DNA from: Acetoanaerobium pronyense
GTDB taxonomy: Bacteria; Bacillota; Clostridia; Peptostreptococcales; Filifactoraceae
Assembly: GCF_017874355.1 (NCBI RefSeq)
Contig: NZ_JAGGLI010000014.1
Coordinates: 1-64,000 of the forward strand
Direction of reading: 5' to 3'
Length of the DNA stretch: 64,000 nt
Under the pieces are notes generated by a model, which worked only from the letters and a program-made list of their open reading frames with translations, was not told the origin of the DNA and searched no databases. The first letter of the stretch is position 1. Each line of letters starts with the position of its first letter. The translations under genes and the position numbers were made by a program. Below are positions 1 through 8,651 of this stretch, piece by piece.

Positions 1-92
<92 letters not shown>

Positions 93-98
93 TAACCT

Positions 99-126
99 AG
101 CCACAGCTTTTGCTGTGGCTTTTTTA
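99..126 (+). terminator. Rho-independent terminator of the rRNA operon
   Basis: AGCCACAGC (99-107) pairs with GCTGTGGCT (112-120) around a four-T loop and runs into a T tract, a textbook intrinsic terminator directly after the 5S rRNA. Confidence 0.93.
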
Positions 127-206
127 GTGTATAATTTAATAAAGAAAATATCACAAAAAAGCTTAAAACAATAAAATAATGACAAATCTAAATAGCGGAG
201 GGGAAT

Positions 207-1112
207 ATGCATCATCTGTTTATTGTGAATCCAGTGGCTGGCAAAGGACGAAGCTTAAAAATATTAAAATTAATTGAAGAAATTTTTGAAAATAAAAAGA
301 ATGAAACCTATGAATTTATATTTACTAAGTATCACGGCCATGCTCGTATAATCTCAAAAGAAAATTTGGTAAAAAACAAATTAAAGATATATTCTATAGG
401 TGGAGATGGTACTGCAAGTGAAATTATAAATGGAATAATGGATTCCAGCTTAGATAATCTATTGGGTTTTGGAGTTATTCCCTGTGGTTCTGGAAATGAT
501 TTTGTAAGGACAGTATATAAAGATAATAACTATAAAAACTTCAAAGTTTTTTTAGAAGATCTCATAAATGGGCATATAGAGATTATAGATATAGGAGTAT
601 TAAATGAGTCTTATTTTTTAAACATAGCATCTATGGGCTTTGATGCAGATGTTGTATATAATGGTAAAAAAATGAAAAAGCATAAGTTATTCCCTTCAGG
701 ACTGATATATCTCTTTGGGGTAATATATACGATTAAGAATCTAAAAACCTATAGTTGTGAAATCATTATAGACGATAATGAAAAGATTAAAGGAGATTAT
801 CTCCTTATAGCTAGCGGAAATGGAAGGTATTATGGTGGAGGAATGAAGGTACTTCCTTATGCTGATTATAGAGATGGTATTTTGGATATATGTCTTATTT
901 CCCCGGTAAAAAGAAAGAAAATGCTTAGGCTTTTGTTTACTTTTATGAAAGGAAAACATGAAAATATCAAAGAAGTAGAATTACGTAAGTGTAAAAAAAT
1001 ATCCATAAAGTCTTCAACAAATATTTCTATTCAGGTAGATGGAGAAGTGATGAAGGCCAAAGAAATGAAATTAAAGATAGCTGATAAAAAAATACCTCTG
1101 ATAACTCCATAA
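207..1112 (+). CDS. YegS/DgkB-family lipid (diacylglycerol) kinase
   Basis: This 301-residue protein belongs to the diacylglycerol kinase catalytic-domain family, cytosolic or membrane-associated enzymes that phosphorylate diacylglycerol or related lipids for phospholipid recycling. The N-terminus (FIVNPVAGKGRS) and the GGDGT nucleotide-binding motif at residues 65-69, followed by PCGSGNDFVR, are the family hallmarks, and the length is normal. The ATG follows a GGAGGGG ribosome-binding site (197-203). It lies 80 bases after the rRNA terminator, so it needs its own promoter; TATAAT at 130-135 is a possible -10 box, but no convincing -35 box is visible. The next gene starts 30 bases downstream, so the two may be co-transcribed. 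The exact lipid substrate cannot be told from sequence. Confidence 0.88.
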   Translation: MHHLFIVNPVAGKGRSLKILKLIEEIFENKKNETYEFIFTKYHGHARIISKENLVKNKLKIYSIGGDGTASEIINGIMDSSLDNLLGFGVIPCGSGNDFVRTVYKDNNYKNFKVFLEDLINGHIEIIDIGVLNESYFLNIASMGFDADVVYNGKKMKKHKLFPSGLIYLFGVIYTIKNLKTYSCEIIIDDNEKIKGDYLLIASGNGRYYGGGMKVLPYADYRDGILDICLISPVKRKKMLRLLFTFMKGKHENIKEVELRKCKKISIKSSTNISIQVDGEVMKAKEMKLKIADKKIPLITP

Positions 1113-1142
1113 TAAAAAAATGTATCTAAAAGGAGAAATTTT

Positions 1143-2285
1143 ATGGGAAAAGTCTCTGTGTATAAATGCTCTGATTATGAGTATGAAAAGATTAAACATA
1201 TAGTTTTTAAGTCCTTAGAATACAGTGAAATTAGCAGAAAAATTTTTAAAAATGCAAAGATTTTTATCAAAGCGAATTTGCTTATGAAAAAAGATCCTGA
1301 GGATGCAGTAACAACTCATCCTAATTTAGTTAGAGCATTATCAGAATTTTTTATAGAGAAAGGATGTATAGTAACGATTGGTGATTCCCCTGCTGGCCCA
1401 TTTACAGAAAATGCTTTGAAAGGTATATATAGCTCATGTAAAATGGATGAAGCAGCGAATTTATCTGGTGCTGTTTTAAACTATAATATAACCCATAGTG
1501 AGGTTAAAGCGGAAGAATCTTTAAGGCTTAAAAGCTTTAGGGTGATAAATGCTATATTGGAATCTGACTTTGTGATAAGTGCAGCTAAGCTTAAGACTCA
1601 TGGTATGATGACATATACAGGTGGAGTAAAAAATTTATTTGGAGTAATACCTGGTCTTATAAAAGCTGAGTACCACTTTAAATTAACAAGCGAAGAGAAT
1701 TTTGCACATCACCTTATAGATATTTGTGAATTTATTAAGCCAGATTACACTATAATAGATGCCATTGATTGTATGGAAGGGAATGGTCCTTCAAATGGAA
1801 AAAAAAGAAGAGTAGGCCTTATAATAGGAGGAGATAATCCCCATGAAGCAGATTATATAGCCTCTCACATAGCTTCCATACCATTTTATAAAATTCCGAC
1901 TCTGAGTCTTGCAAAATCAAGAAACCTATATGATGTAAGTAGTATTGTAATAGAAGGGGATGATTATGGAGATATGGATATCAAACCATTCACCCTTCCT
2001 GAATCAACAAATATAACTTTTATATCTGATAAGATACCTGGATTTTTAAGAGAGTATCTAATAGATAGACTAAAAGCAAAACCAAAATTTATACATCAAA
2101 AATGTATTTCATGTGGGCACTGCGTAAGAAATTGCCCAGCAAAAGTGATTAAAATGGAAAACAAACTTCCTATAGTAGATTTGAAAGGTTGTATCAGCTG
2201 TTTTTGTTGTCATGAAGTCTGTCCAGCAGATGCAATCGAAATAAAAAGACCTATTCTTTCAAAGCTATTTTTAAAAATAAAATAA
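1143..2285 (+). CDS. DUF362 domain protein with two C-terminal 4Fe-4S clusters
   Basis: A 380-residue protein in two parts. Residues 1 to about 300 match the DUF362 family (NLLMKKDPEDAVTTHPNLVRAL, then the KTHGMMTYTGGVKNLFG segment), whose function is not settled. Residues 321-360 carry two ferredoxin motifs: Cys321, 324, 327, 331 (CISCGHCVRNCP) and Cys350, 353, 356, 360 (CISCFCCHEVCP). An electron-transfer role is therefore likely, but the partner is unknown. No signal peptide or membrane segment is seen, so it should be cytosolic. The ATG has an AAGGAG site 8 bases upstream. It follows the lipid kinase closely and ends at a clear terminator. Confidence 0.85.
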   Translation: MGKVSVYKCSDYEYEKIKHIVFKSLEYSEISRKIFKNAKIFIKANLLMKKDPEDAVTTHPNLVRALSEFFIEKGCIVTIGDSPAGPFTENALKGIYSSCKMDEAANLSGAVLNYNITHSEVKAEESLRLKSFRVINAILESDFVISAAKLKTHGMMTYTGGVKNLFGVIPGLIKAEYHFKLTSEENFAHHLIDICEFIKPDYTIIDAIDCMEGNGPSNGKKRRVGLIIGGDNPHEADYIASHIASIPFYKIPTLSLAKSRNLYDVSSIVIEGDDYGDMDIKPFTLPESTNITFISDKIPGFLREYLIDRLKAKPKFIHQKCISCGHCVRNCPAKVIKMENKLPIVDLKGCISCFCCHEVCPADAIEIKRPILSKLFLKIK

Positions 2286-2295
2286 ATTTTATCTG

Positions 2296-2338
2296 AGAAA
2301 ACAACATTAAATTATAAAAGTTGTTTTCTTTTTTTTTA
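2296..2338 (+). terminator. Rho-independent terminator
   Basis: AGAAAACAAC (2296-2305) pairs perfectly with GTTGTTTTCT (2320-2329), followed by about nine T. It closes the kinase/DUF362 unit and separates it from the maltodextrin operon. Confidence 0.9.
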
Positions 2339-2346
2339 AGAAATGC

Positions 2347-2374
2347 TTTACAAAAAAAATATCTATGGTAATAT
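2347..2374 (+). promoter_or_regulatory. Sigma-A-type promoter of the GH31/malQ/malP operon
   Basis: TTTACA (2347-2352) and TATAAT-like TAATAT (2369-2374) are separated by 16 bases. Transcription would start near 2381, directly upstream of a LacI-type operator. Confidence 0.65.
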
Positions 2375-2392
2375 TAAAAACATAACTATTAA

Positions 2393-2406
2393 TGCAAACG
2401 CTTGCA
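2393..2406 (+). promoter_or_regulatory. LacI-family operator (probable MalR/CcpA-type site)
   Basis: TGCAAACGCTTGCA is an almost perfect inverted repeat with the central CG characteristic of LacI-family operators (12 of 14 positions symmetric). It sits just after the predicted transcription start, a position where repressor binding would block initiation or early elongation. The LacI-type regulator encoded at 14639-15670 is the natural candidate; a CcpA catabolite site cannot be excluded. Confidence 0.8.
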
Positions 2407-2428
2407 CAAAAAGAATATGGAGGTAATT

Positions 2429-4567
2429 ATGAAAACCTACATCTTAGACAACGAAATAAAGATTTTTAGCTATGGTGAACCCATAGAAACAGAGGGGACA
2501 ATAAAATTAAACAGAAAAGAAACCTTTTTTGAAGACGAATTAAATGTCAAATATACAAATGATAAATCTAGTTTTTCTTTTAAATTAAGAGAAGAAGACT
2601 TGGTTTATGGATTTGGTGCAAATCTAGGTGGTATAAACAAAAAAGGGAGAACCTATAAATCATATTGTACTGATGATGCATCTCATACAGAAGATAAAAA
2701 CGCTCTATATGGAGCTCATAATTTTTTTATGATTATAGGGGATACATGTAAAGGATATTTCATAGACTTCCCCTCAGAAATTCTTTACGACGTTGGCTTT
2801 ACAGACAATTCGATTTTTTCAGTTGATATCGATGGAGAAGATTTTGAAGTTTATATAATCGAAGGGGAAAATCCACAAGTAATTATTTCAAAATTTCATC
2901 AAATAATTGGTACTCCATATATACCACCTAAGTGGGGATTTGGATATTTTCAAAGCAGATGGGGTTATAAAAACGAAAATGAAGTGAGGGAAATTTATGA
3001 AAAATTCAAGGAAAATGAAATTCCGATAGATGGAATTTTTCTTGATTTGGATTATATGGAGGATTTTAAAGATTTTACAGTATCAGAAGAAAGATTTGGA
3101 AATCTTAAAGAACTATCAAGTGATCTAAAGAATCAAGGAGTTCATCTAGTTCCTATAATAGATGCTGGTGTGAAAATAGAAGAAGGCTATGATATTTATG
3201 AAGAGGGTATAAAAGGTGATCATTTTTGCAAAGATGAAAATGGCAAGCCATATATTGCAGCAGTATGGCCAGGAAAAGTTCATTTTCCAGATTTCATGAA
3301 GGAAGATACCCAAAGATGGTTTGGACTAAAATATAAGGTTCTTACAGATTTAGGGATTGAGGGTTTTTGGAACGATATGAATGAACCTGCGATTTTTTAT
3401 GATGAAACTGCTCTTAACGATGCTATTGAAAGTGCCTATTTATCTAAGGGAGAAAACTTAGATGCGCATACCTATTTTAAGTTAAAGGATAAATTCACCC
3501 AGCTTTCAAATAAAGACCAATACTATCAGAGTTTTTATCATGAGCTAAAAGAGGGCAAAAAAAAGAACCATGATGTTCATAATCTATATGGGTACTATAT
3601 GACAAAAGCAGCCTACATAGGGCTTGAAACTCTGCTTGAGAGAAAAAGATTTTTACTTATTTCTCGGGCTTCAATTATTGGAATGCACAAGTATGCAGGC
3701 ATATGGACTGGAGACAATTCTTCTTGGTGGTCACATCTTGAACTAAATGTAAGAATGATGCCAAGTCTAAATATGTGCGGATTTTATTATACGGGAGCTG
3801 ATACTGGAGGCTTTGGAGGAGAATGTACAGGAGAGCTTCTTGTAAGATGGATGCAGTTTAGCGTGTTTACTCCACTTCTTAGAAATCATTCTGCCATAGG
3901 CTCCAAGGTTCAGGAACCTTTTAGTTTTGAAGAAAATACCAAGGAGAGATCAAAGGAATTAATAAAATCGAGATATATGCTTATACCTTATCTTTACTCT
4001 GAATACATGAAAAGTATATCAGAAAAAAAACTTATGTTTTCTCCATTAACTTTTGAATTTCCAGACAAAAAACTTTCAGATATAGAAGATCAGCTGATTT
4101 TAGGAAGCATTATGCTTACACCAGTATACTTTAAAAATAAAAAAGGAAGATATGTTACTCTTCCTCAAGATATGCTTGAAATATCTTTTTCAGAAAATAA
4201 TATAAAAACAAATCTAAAAAGAGAAGGAATTCATTATATGGATTATTCCTTAGATGAACTCAAATTTTATCTTAGAGAAAACTCTATGCTTCCATATGTA
4301 GAACCATCACAAAACGTAAAATCTATGAATATAGAAACTCTTAAAGTTATTGGATATATAAAAGATAAAGCCAGATATGATCTTTATGATGATGATGGAA
4401 TTTCTCTTGATATTAAAGAAAAATATTGCACACACATAAAGGTGGAATATCAAAATACAGATTGGGTCATAGATGTAAAAAACACAAATCCGAATATTAA
4501 GGAAATAGAGTTTTATTTATATGACAGTGAAGGAAGCCTTTCTCAAAGGACAATAAAAATTAAATAG
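2429..4567 (+). CDS. GH31-family alpha-glucosidase
   Basis: A 712-residue glycoside hydrolase family 31 enzyme that releases glucose from the non-reducing end of malto-oligosaccharides. No signal peptide is present, so it acts on imported maltodextrins in the cytosol. The catalytic nucleophile is Asp316 in the motif WNDMNEP (residues 314-320), and the predicted acid/base is Asp429 in GIWTGDNSSWW. An N-terminal beta-sandwich of about 140 residues precedes the barrel, as usual. The start was chosen at ATG 2429 because GGAGG lies 5 bases upstream; a TTG at 2402 is in frame but falls inside the operator. It is the first gene of an operon with malQ and malP. Alpha-xylosidase activity is a less likely alternative given the neighbours. 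Confidence 0.92.
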   Translation: MKTYILDNEIKIFSYGEPIETEGTIKLNRKETFFEDELNVKYTNDKSSFSFKLREEDLVYGFGANLGGINKKGRTYKSYCTDDASHTEDKNALYGAHNFFMIIGDTCKGYFIDFPSEILYDVGFTDNSIFSVDIDGEDFEVYIIEGENPQVIISKFHQIIGTPYIPPKWGFGYFQSRWGYKNENEVREIYEKFKENEIPIDGIFLDLDYMEDFKDFTVSEERFGNLKELSSDLKNQGVHLVPIIDAGVKIEEGYDIYEEGIKGDHFCKDENGKPYIAAVWPGKVHFPDFMKEDTQRWFGLKYKVLTDLGIEGFWNDMNEPAIFYDETALNDAIESAYLSKGENLDAHTYFKLKDKFTQLSNKDQYYQSFYHELKEGKKKNHDVHNLYGYYMTKAAYIGLETLLERKRFLLISRASIIGMHKYAGIWTGDNSSWWSHLELNVRMMPSLNMCGFYYTGADTGGFGGECTGELLVRWMQFSVFTPLLRNHSAIGSKVQEPFSFEENTKERSKELIKSRYMLIPYLYSEYMKSISEKKLMFSPLTFEFPDKKLSDIEDQLILGSIMLTPVYFKNKKGRYVTLPQDMLEISFSENNIKTNLKREGIHYMDYSLDELKFYLRENSMLPYVEPSQNVKSMNIETLKVIGYIKDKARYDLYDDDGISLDIKEKYCTHIKVEYQNTDWVIDVKNTNPNIKEIEFYLYDSEGSLSQRTIKIK

Positions 4568-4576
4568 GAGAGTAAA

Positions 4577-6055
4577 ATGAAAAAAAGATCGAGCGGAATT
4601 TTAATGCATATCTCTTCTTTACCTTCAGAATATGGTATAGGGGACTTTGGAAAAGAAGCATATAGATTTGTGGATTTTTTAAAAAAATCAAGGCAAAAAA
4701 ACTGGCAAATTCTTCCTCTGGGGGTGACAGGATATGGGGATTCTCCATACCAATGCTTTTCAGCGTTTGCAGGAAATCCATATTTTATTGATTTAAATGA
4801 ACTTATTGAAAAAGCCTATATAACCAAAGAAGAAATCAATAAGAAAAACCTTGGAAAAGACCCTCATAAGATTGACTATGGGATATTATACAAAAACAAA
4901 ATGGCTATTTTAAGAAAAGCATATAAAAATAGTCATAAGGCTTTAAATAAGGAACTTGAAGAATTTTATAAATTAAATAAAGACTGGTTAAGGGAATTTG
5001 CACTTTATATGGCTTTAAAAACTCATCATAAAAATGAATCATGGTTAAACTGGGAACCAAAATACAAGGATATAGAATCATCAGATGTAATAAGATTTGA
5101 AAAAGAGAATCATAGAGAAATATACTTTTGGGTATTCACTCAGTATTTCTTCTATAAGCAATGGAATAAACTAAAAAAATATGCAAATGCAAATAATATC
5201 AATATAATTGGAGACCTTCCTATTTATGTTGCTGAAGACAGCTCAGATATATGGGCAAATCCGGAGTTATTTAATCTAGATAAAAATCTTAAACCAGTTA
5301 CAGTGGCAGGTTGTCCACCTGATGCATTTTCAAAAAAAGGCCAGCTGTGGGGAAATCCTATATATGATTGGGACTCTATGGAAAAAGATGGATATAAATG
5401 GTGGATTAAAAGAATAAAGCATAGCTTTGAAACAGTTGATGTCCTTAGAATAGATCATTTTAGAGGATTTGAGTCATATTGGGAAGTAAAATATGGGGCA
5501 AAAGACGCTGTAAAGGGTAGATGGACAAAAGGCCCTTCTATAAAGCTTTTTAAGAAAATAAAAGAGGAGCTTGGAGAGCTTAATATCATTGCAGAAGATT
5601 TAGGTTTTTTGACAGATGAAGTTCATGAACTAATTAATGTGACTGGTTTTCCAGGAATGAAAGTGCTTCAATTTGCATTTGATACAAGGGAAGAGAGTGA
5701 TTATCTTCCCCATAATTACACGAAAAATTCTGTAGTGTATACAGGAACTCACGATAATGAAACTACTACAAGCTGGATTTACAATATTCCTAAAGATGAA
5801 TTTCATTTAGCGGTAAAGTATTTAAAGCTCAATTTCGATGAAGGACTTACCTGGGGAATGATAAGAGGAGCTTGGAGCTCTGTATCATACCTTGCGGTTG
5901 CTCCAATGCAGGATTTTTTAGAACTGGACAATAATGCAAGAATGAATACTCCATCAACCCTTGGAAACAATTGGATATGGAGAATGGACAAAAATGCTTT
6001 GACTGATGAGCTTGCTAATAGGATTGCAGATATGACTGAAATATATGGGAGGTAA
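4577..6055 (+). CDS. malQ: 4-alpha-glucanotransferase (amylomaltase)
   Basis: A 492-residue GH77 amylomaltase, of normal short bacterial length. It transfers glucan segments between malto-oligosaccharides, releasing glucose and building longer chains that phosphorylase can use. Catalytic residues are visible: nucleophile Asp293 (RIDHFRGF), acid/base Glu340 (IIAEDLG) and Asp393 (GTHDNETT). The N-terminal RSSGILMHISSLPSEYGIGDFG is a signature of the family. It starts 9 bases after the GH31 gene with an AGGAG site and ends 2 bases before the phosphorylase gene, so translational coupling within one operon is likely. Cytosolic. Confidence 0.96.
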   Translation: MKKRSSGILMHISSLPSEYGIGDFGKEAYRFVDFLKKSRQKNWQILPLGVTGYGDSPYQCFSAFAGNPYFIDLNELIEKAYITKEEINKKNLGKDPHKIDYGILYKNKMAILRKAYKNSHKALNKELEEFYKLNKDWLREFALYMALKTHHKNESWLNWEPKYKDIESSDVIRFEKENHREIYFWVFTQYFFYKQWNKLKKYANANNINIIGDLPIYVAEDSSDIWANPELFNLDKNLKPVTVAGCPPDAFSKKGQLWGNPIYDWDSMEKDGYKWWIKRIKHSFETVDVLRIDHFRGFESYWEVKYGAKDAVKGRWTKGPSIKLFKKIKEELGELNIIAEDLGFLTDEVHELINVTGFPGMKVLQFAFDTREESDYLPHNYTKNSVVYTGTHDNETTTSWIYNIPKDEFHLAVKYLKLNFDEGLTWGMIRGAWSSVSYLAVAPMQDFLELDNNARMNTPSTLGNNWIWRMDKNALTDELANRIADMTEIYGR

Positions 6056-6057
6056 TT

Positions 6058-8418
6058 ATGAAGCAAATTATAGAGAGAATCAAAACTCATGCTCTATTAA
6101 ACTTTGGAAAACAAATTGAGTCATGTACAGAAAAAGAGAAATATGTAGCTCTTTCAAAAGCTATTATGGAAGAAGTTGTATTAGATTGGGAGGATTCAAA
6201 AAATAAATTTGAAGGGAAGAAAAAAGCATACTATTTGTCCGCAGAATTTCTTATGGGAAGAGCCCTAAGCAACAATTTAATTAATTTAAATGAAAAGGAA
6301 AAAGTAGAAGATATTCTTAGCGAAATAGGGCTTAGCTATAATGATATAGAAGAGGCTGAAGAAGATGCTGGACTTGGAAATGGAGGACTTGGAAGGCTAG
6401 CTGCTTGTTTCTTAGACTCGGCAGCAACTCTTGATTACTCTCTAACAGGATATGGAATAAGATATGAGTTTGGCATATTTAAGCAAAAGTTTATTAATGG
6501 TTTTCAGGTAGAAGAAGCAGACAATTGGCTTGAGTATGGAGATCCTTGGTCCATTAGAAAAAATTCAGAAAAAATTGTAGTATCTTTTTCAGATCAAGAT
6601 GTAGTTGCTGTCCCATATGACACTCCAATAATAGGATATGGAAAAAATACAATAAATACTTTAAGACTATGGAAATCTGAACCTATTAATGTATTTGATT
6701 TTGAAAAATTTAATGATCAAAAATATGATCTTTCTGTGAAAGAAAAAAATAATGCAGAAAATATATCTAAAGTTCTTTATCCAAACGATTCAAACGAGGA
6801 AGGTAAAATATTAAGACTAAAGCAGCAGTATTTCTTTGTATCAGCATCCCTTCAAGATATGATTAGAAAGTTCAAGGTTAATAATACGGACTTTAAAAAA
6901 TTCCCGGATTTTCATGCAATACAGCTAAATGATACTCATCCTGCTGTAGCGATTCCTGAAATGATGAGACTTCTTACAGAATTTGAAGGAATTAGGTGGG
7001 AAGATGCCTGGGAAATAACTGTCAATACATTTGCCTATACAAATCATACTCTCCTTGCAGAAGCCTTAGAGCAATGGCCTGTAAAGCTATACAAAAAACT
7101 GCTTCCAGATGTTTATAAGATAATAGTGAAAATAAATACTCAGCTAAAATCAGACTTAAAAAAGAAAAAAATAGATAAAAAAGATTTTGGGAAATTTGAA
7201 ATTATAAGTGATAAAAATATTAAAATGGCATTTCTTTCTATTTATGGAAGCTTTTCCACCAATGGAGTGGCACAGCTCCATACGGATTTATTAATTCATA
7301 GTGAGCTTAAAGACTGGTATGATCTTTACCCTGAGAGGTTCAACAATAAAACCAATGGAATTACCCAAAGAAGATGGCTGCTTCAGTCAAACCCTGAGTT
7401 ATCAGAATATATAACTGAGTTATTAGGCTCTGATTCATGGATCACAAGCCTTGAAAAGCTTAAAGAATTAGAAAAATTTTCTGATGACACTAAGGTATTA
7501 ACAAAATTTATGGAAATAAAACAGGAAAAGAAAGATCAGCTTGCTAAGTATATAAAGGAGCATGAAGGTATTGATGTAGATCCAAGTTCTATTTTTGATA
7601 TACAGATAAAAAGACTTCATGAATATAAAAGACAGATTTTAAATGCTCTTTATATTTTAGATTTATATTTTAGACTCAAAGAAGATAAAAATCTAGATAT
7701 AGTTCCAAGGACATTTATATTTGGAGCTAAAGCGGCGCCTGGGTATTTTAGAGCAAAGGGAATAATTAAATTTATTAACGACATCAAAGAGCTTATAAAC
7801 AATGATGAGGAAATAGATGGAAAAATAAAAATAGTATTTGTTGAAAACTATAGAGTATCATACGCCGAGAAATTATTTCCAGCAGCAGATATATCTCAGC
7901 AGATATCTACAGCAGGAAAAGAAGCATCTGGAACGGGAAATATGAAATTTATGCTAAACGGAGCCCCTACTATAGGAACCTTTGATGGAGCTAACGTAGA
8001 GATTGTTGAAGAAGCAGGAGAAGAAAATAATTTTATATTTGGCCTAAGAGTAGAAGATATAGAGGAGATTGAGGATTCCTATAATCCAAATACTGAATAT
8101 AATAAAATAAAGGGTCTAAAAAGAGCCCTTGACACATTAGTAGACGGAACATTTGATGATGGCGAAACTGGAATGTATAAAGAGCTATATGATTCGATAC
8201 TAAAAGGTGCAAGCTGGCATAAGTCTGATGTTTATTATGTAATGAAGGACTTTGATAGTTATAGAGACGCTCAACAAAAGGTAAATGATGAGTTTAAAAA
8301 CAAGCTGGGGTGGGCAAAAAAATGTTGGATTAACATGGCTAATGCAGGTAAATTTTCTTCAGATAGAACTATTGAGCAATATTCAAAGGAAATTTGGAAA
8401 ATAGAAAAAAATAAATAA
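6058..8418 (+). CDS. malP: Maltodextrin phosphorylase (GT35)
   Basis: A 786-residue glycogen/maltodextrin phosphorylase that releases glucose-1-phosphate from alpha-1,4-glucans using phosphate and pyridoxal phosphate. The PLP lysine is Lys630 in EASGTGNMKFMLNGA, and the N-terminal YYLSAEFLMGR and GLGNGGLGRLAACFLDS motifs are intact. It is 24 residues shorter than the second phosphorylase at 19999-22431. Its place after malQ in the operator-controlled operon points to a role on imported maltodextrins, while the second copy serves glycogen. The start has GGGAGG 5 bases upstream. A LacI-type operator begins immediately after the stop codon, which marks the boundary to the transporter operon. Confidence 0.94.
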   Translation: MKQIIERIKTHALLNFGKQIESCTEKEKYVALSKAIMEEVVLDWEDSKNKFEGKKKAYYLSAEFLMGRALSNNLINLNEKEKVEDILSEIGLSYNDIEEAEEDAGLGNGGLGRLAACFLDSAATLDYSLTGYGIRYEFGIFKQKFINGFQVEEADNWLEYGDPWSIRKNSEKIVVSFSDQDVVAVPYDTPIIGYGKNTINTLRLWKSEPINVFDFEKFNDQKYDLSVKEKNNAENISKVLYPNDSNEEGKILRLKQQYFFVSASLQDMIRKFKVNNTDFKKFPDFHAIQLNDTHPAVAIPEMMRLLTEFEGIRWEDAWEITVNTFAYTNHTLLAEALEQWPVKLYKKLLPDVYKIIVKINTQLKSDLKKKKIDKKDFGKFEIISDKNIKMAFLSIYGSFSTNGVAQLHTDLLIHSELKDWYDLYPERFNNKTNGITQRRWLLQSNPELSEYITELLGSDSWITSLEKLKELEKFSDDTKVLTKFMEIKQEKKDQLAKYIKEHEGIDVDPSSIFDIQIKRLHEYKRQILNALYILDLYFRLKEDKNLDIVPRTFIFGAKAAPGYFRAKGIIKFINDIKELINNDEEIDGKIKIVFVENYRVSYAEKLFPAADISQQISTAGKEASGTGNMKFMLNGAPTIGTFDGANVEIVEEAGEENNFIFGLRVEDIEEIEDSYNPNTEYNKIKGLKRALDTLVDGTFDDGETGMYKELYDSILKGASWHKSDVYYVMKDFDSYRDAQQKVNDEFKNKLGWAKKCWINMANAGKFSSDRTIEQYSKEIWKIEKNK

Positions 8419-8420
8419 TA

Positions 8421-8440
8421 TAGTGCTAACGCTTGCACTA
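8421..8440 (+). promoter_or_regulatory. LacI-family operator upstream of the transporter promoter
   Basis: TAGTGCTAACGCTTGCACTA is a 20-base inverted repeat with central CG, 8 of 10 base pairs symmetric, and its core TGCTAACGCTTGCA differs at one base from the operator at 2393. It lies about 70 bases upstream of the binding-protein promoter and about 100 bases from a second site downstream of it. Confidence 0.75.
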
Positions 8441-8488
8441 AAACAGCGAAAGAAAACCAGAATTATTAGAAAAATTAAGAAATAAACA

Positions 8489-8517
8489 TTGATTTTATTA
8501 AAAAACGCATATATAAT
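8489..8517 (+). promoter_or_regulatory. Sigma-A promoter of the maltodextrin transporter operon
   Basis: TTGATT (8489-8494) and a perfect TATAAT (8512-8517) are spaced by 17 bases. Transcription would start near 8524, giving a leader of about 128 bases before the binding-protein gene. Confidence 0.8.
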
Positions 8518-8525
8518 TAGATTTA

Positions 8526-8539
8526 TACAAGCGTTTTCC
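8526..8539 (+). promoter_or_regulatory. Degenerate LacI/cre-type operator at the transcription start
   Basis: TACAAGCGTTTTCC carries the central CG and one good half-site (ACAAGC). It overlaps the predicted transcription start, the same geometry as the operator at 2393. A weaker CG-centred match, TATAAACGCTAGAA, lies at 8602-8615. Read on the other strand, GGAAAACGCTTGTA resembles a CcpA cre box, so catabolite repression is an alternative. Confidence 0.5.
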
Positions 8540-8543
8540 TAAA

Positions 8544-8595
8544 GAAATTTATGCAATCGAATGCACAAAAATTCATACGATTGATAGGGAATTTC
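8544..8595 (+). other. Stem-loop in the leader of the binding-protein gene
   Basis: GAAATT (8544-8549) pairs with AATTTC (8590-8595), and CAATCGAATG (8554-8563) pairs with CATACGATTG (8574-8583) with one mismatch around a 10-base loop. There is no T tract, so it is not a terminator; it may stabilise the transcript or affect translation. Confidence 0.45.
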
Positions 8596-8651
8596 TGGGT
8601 ATATAAACGCTAGAATATTAAAATTTAGTTAAAAAAGAGGGAGGATTTAGA

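Noticed and set aside
2402-2428. TTG start extending the GH31 enzyme by nine residues
   Set aside because: The codon lies inside the LacI-type operator near the transcription start, and ATG 2429 has a well-spaced GGAGG.
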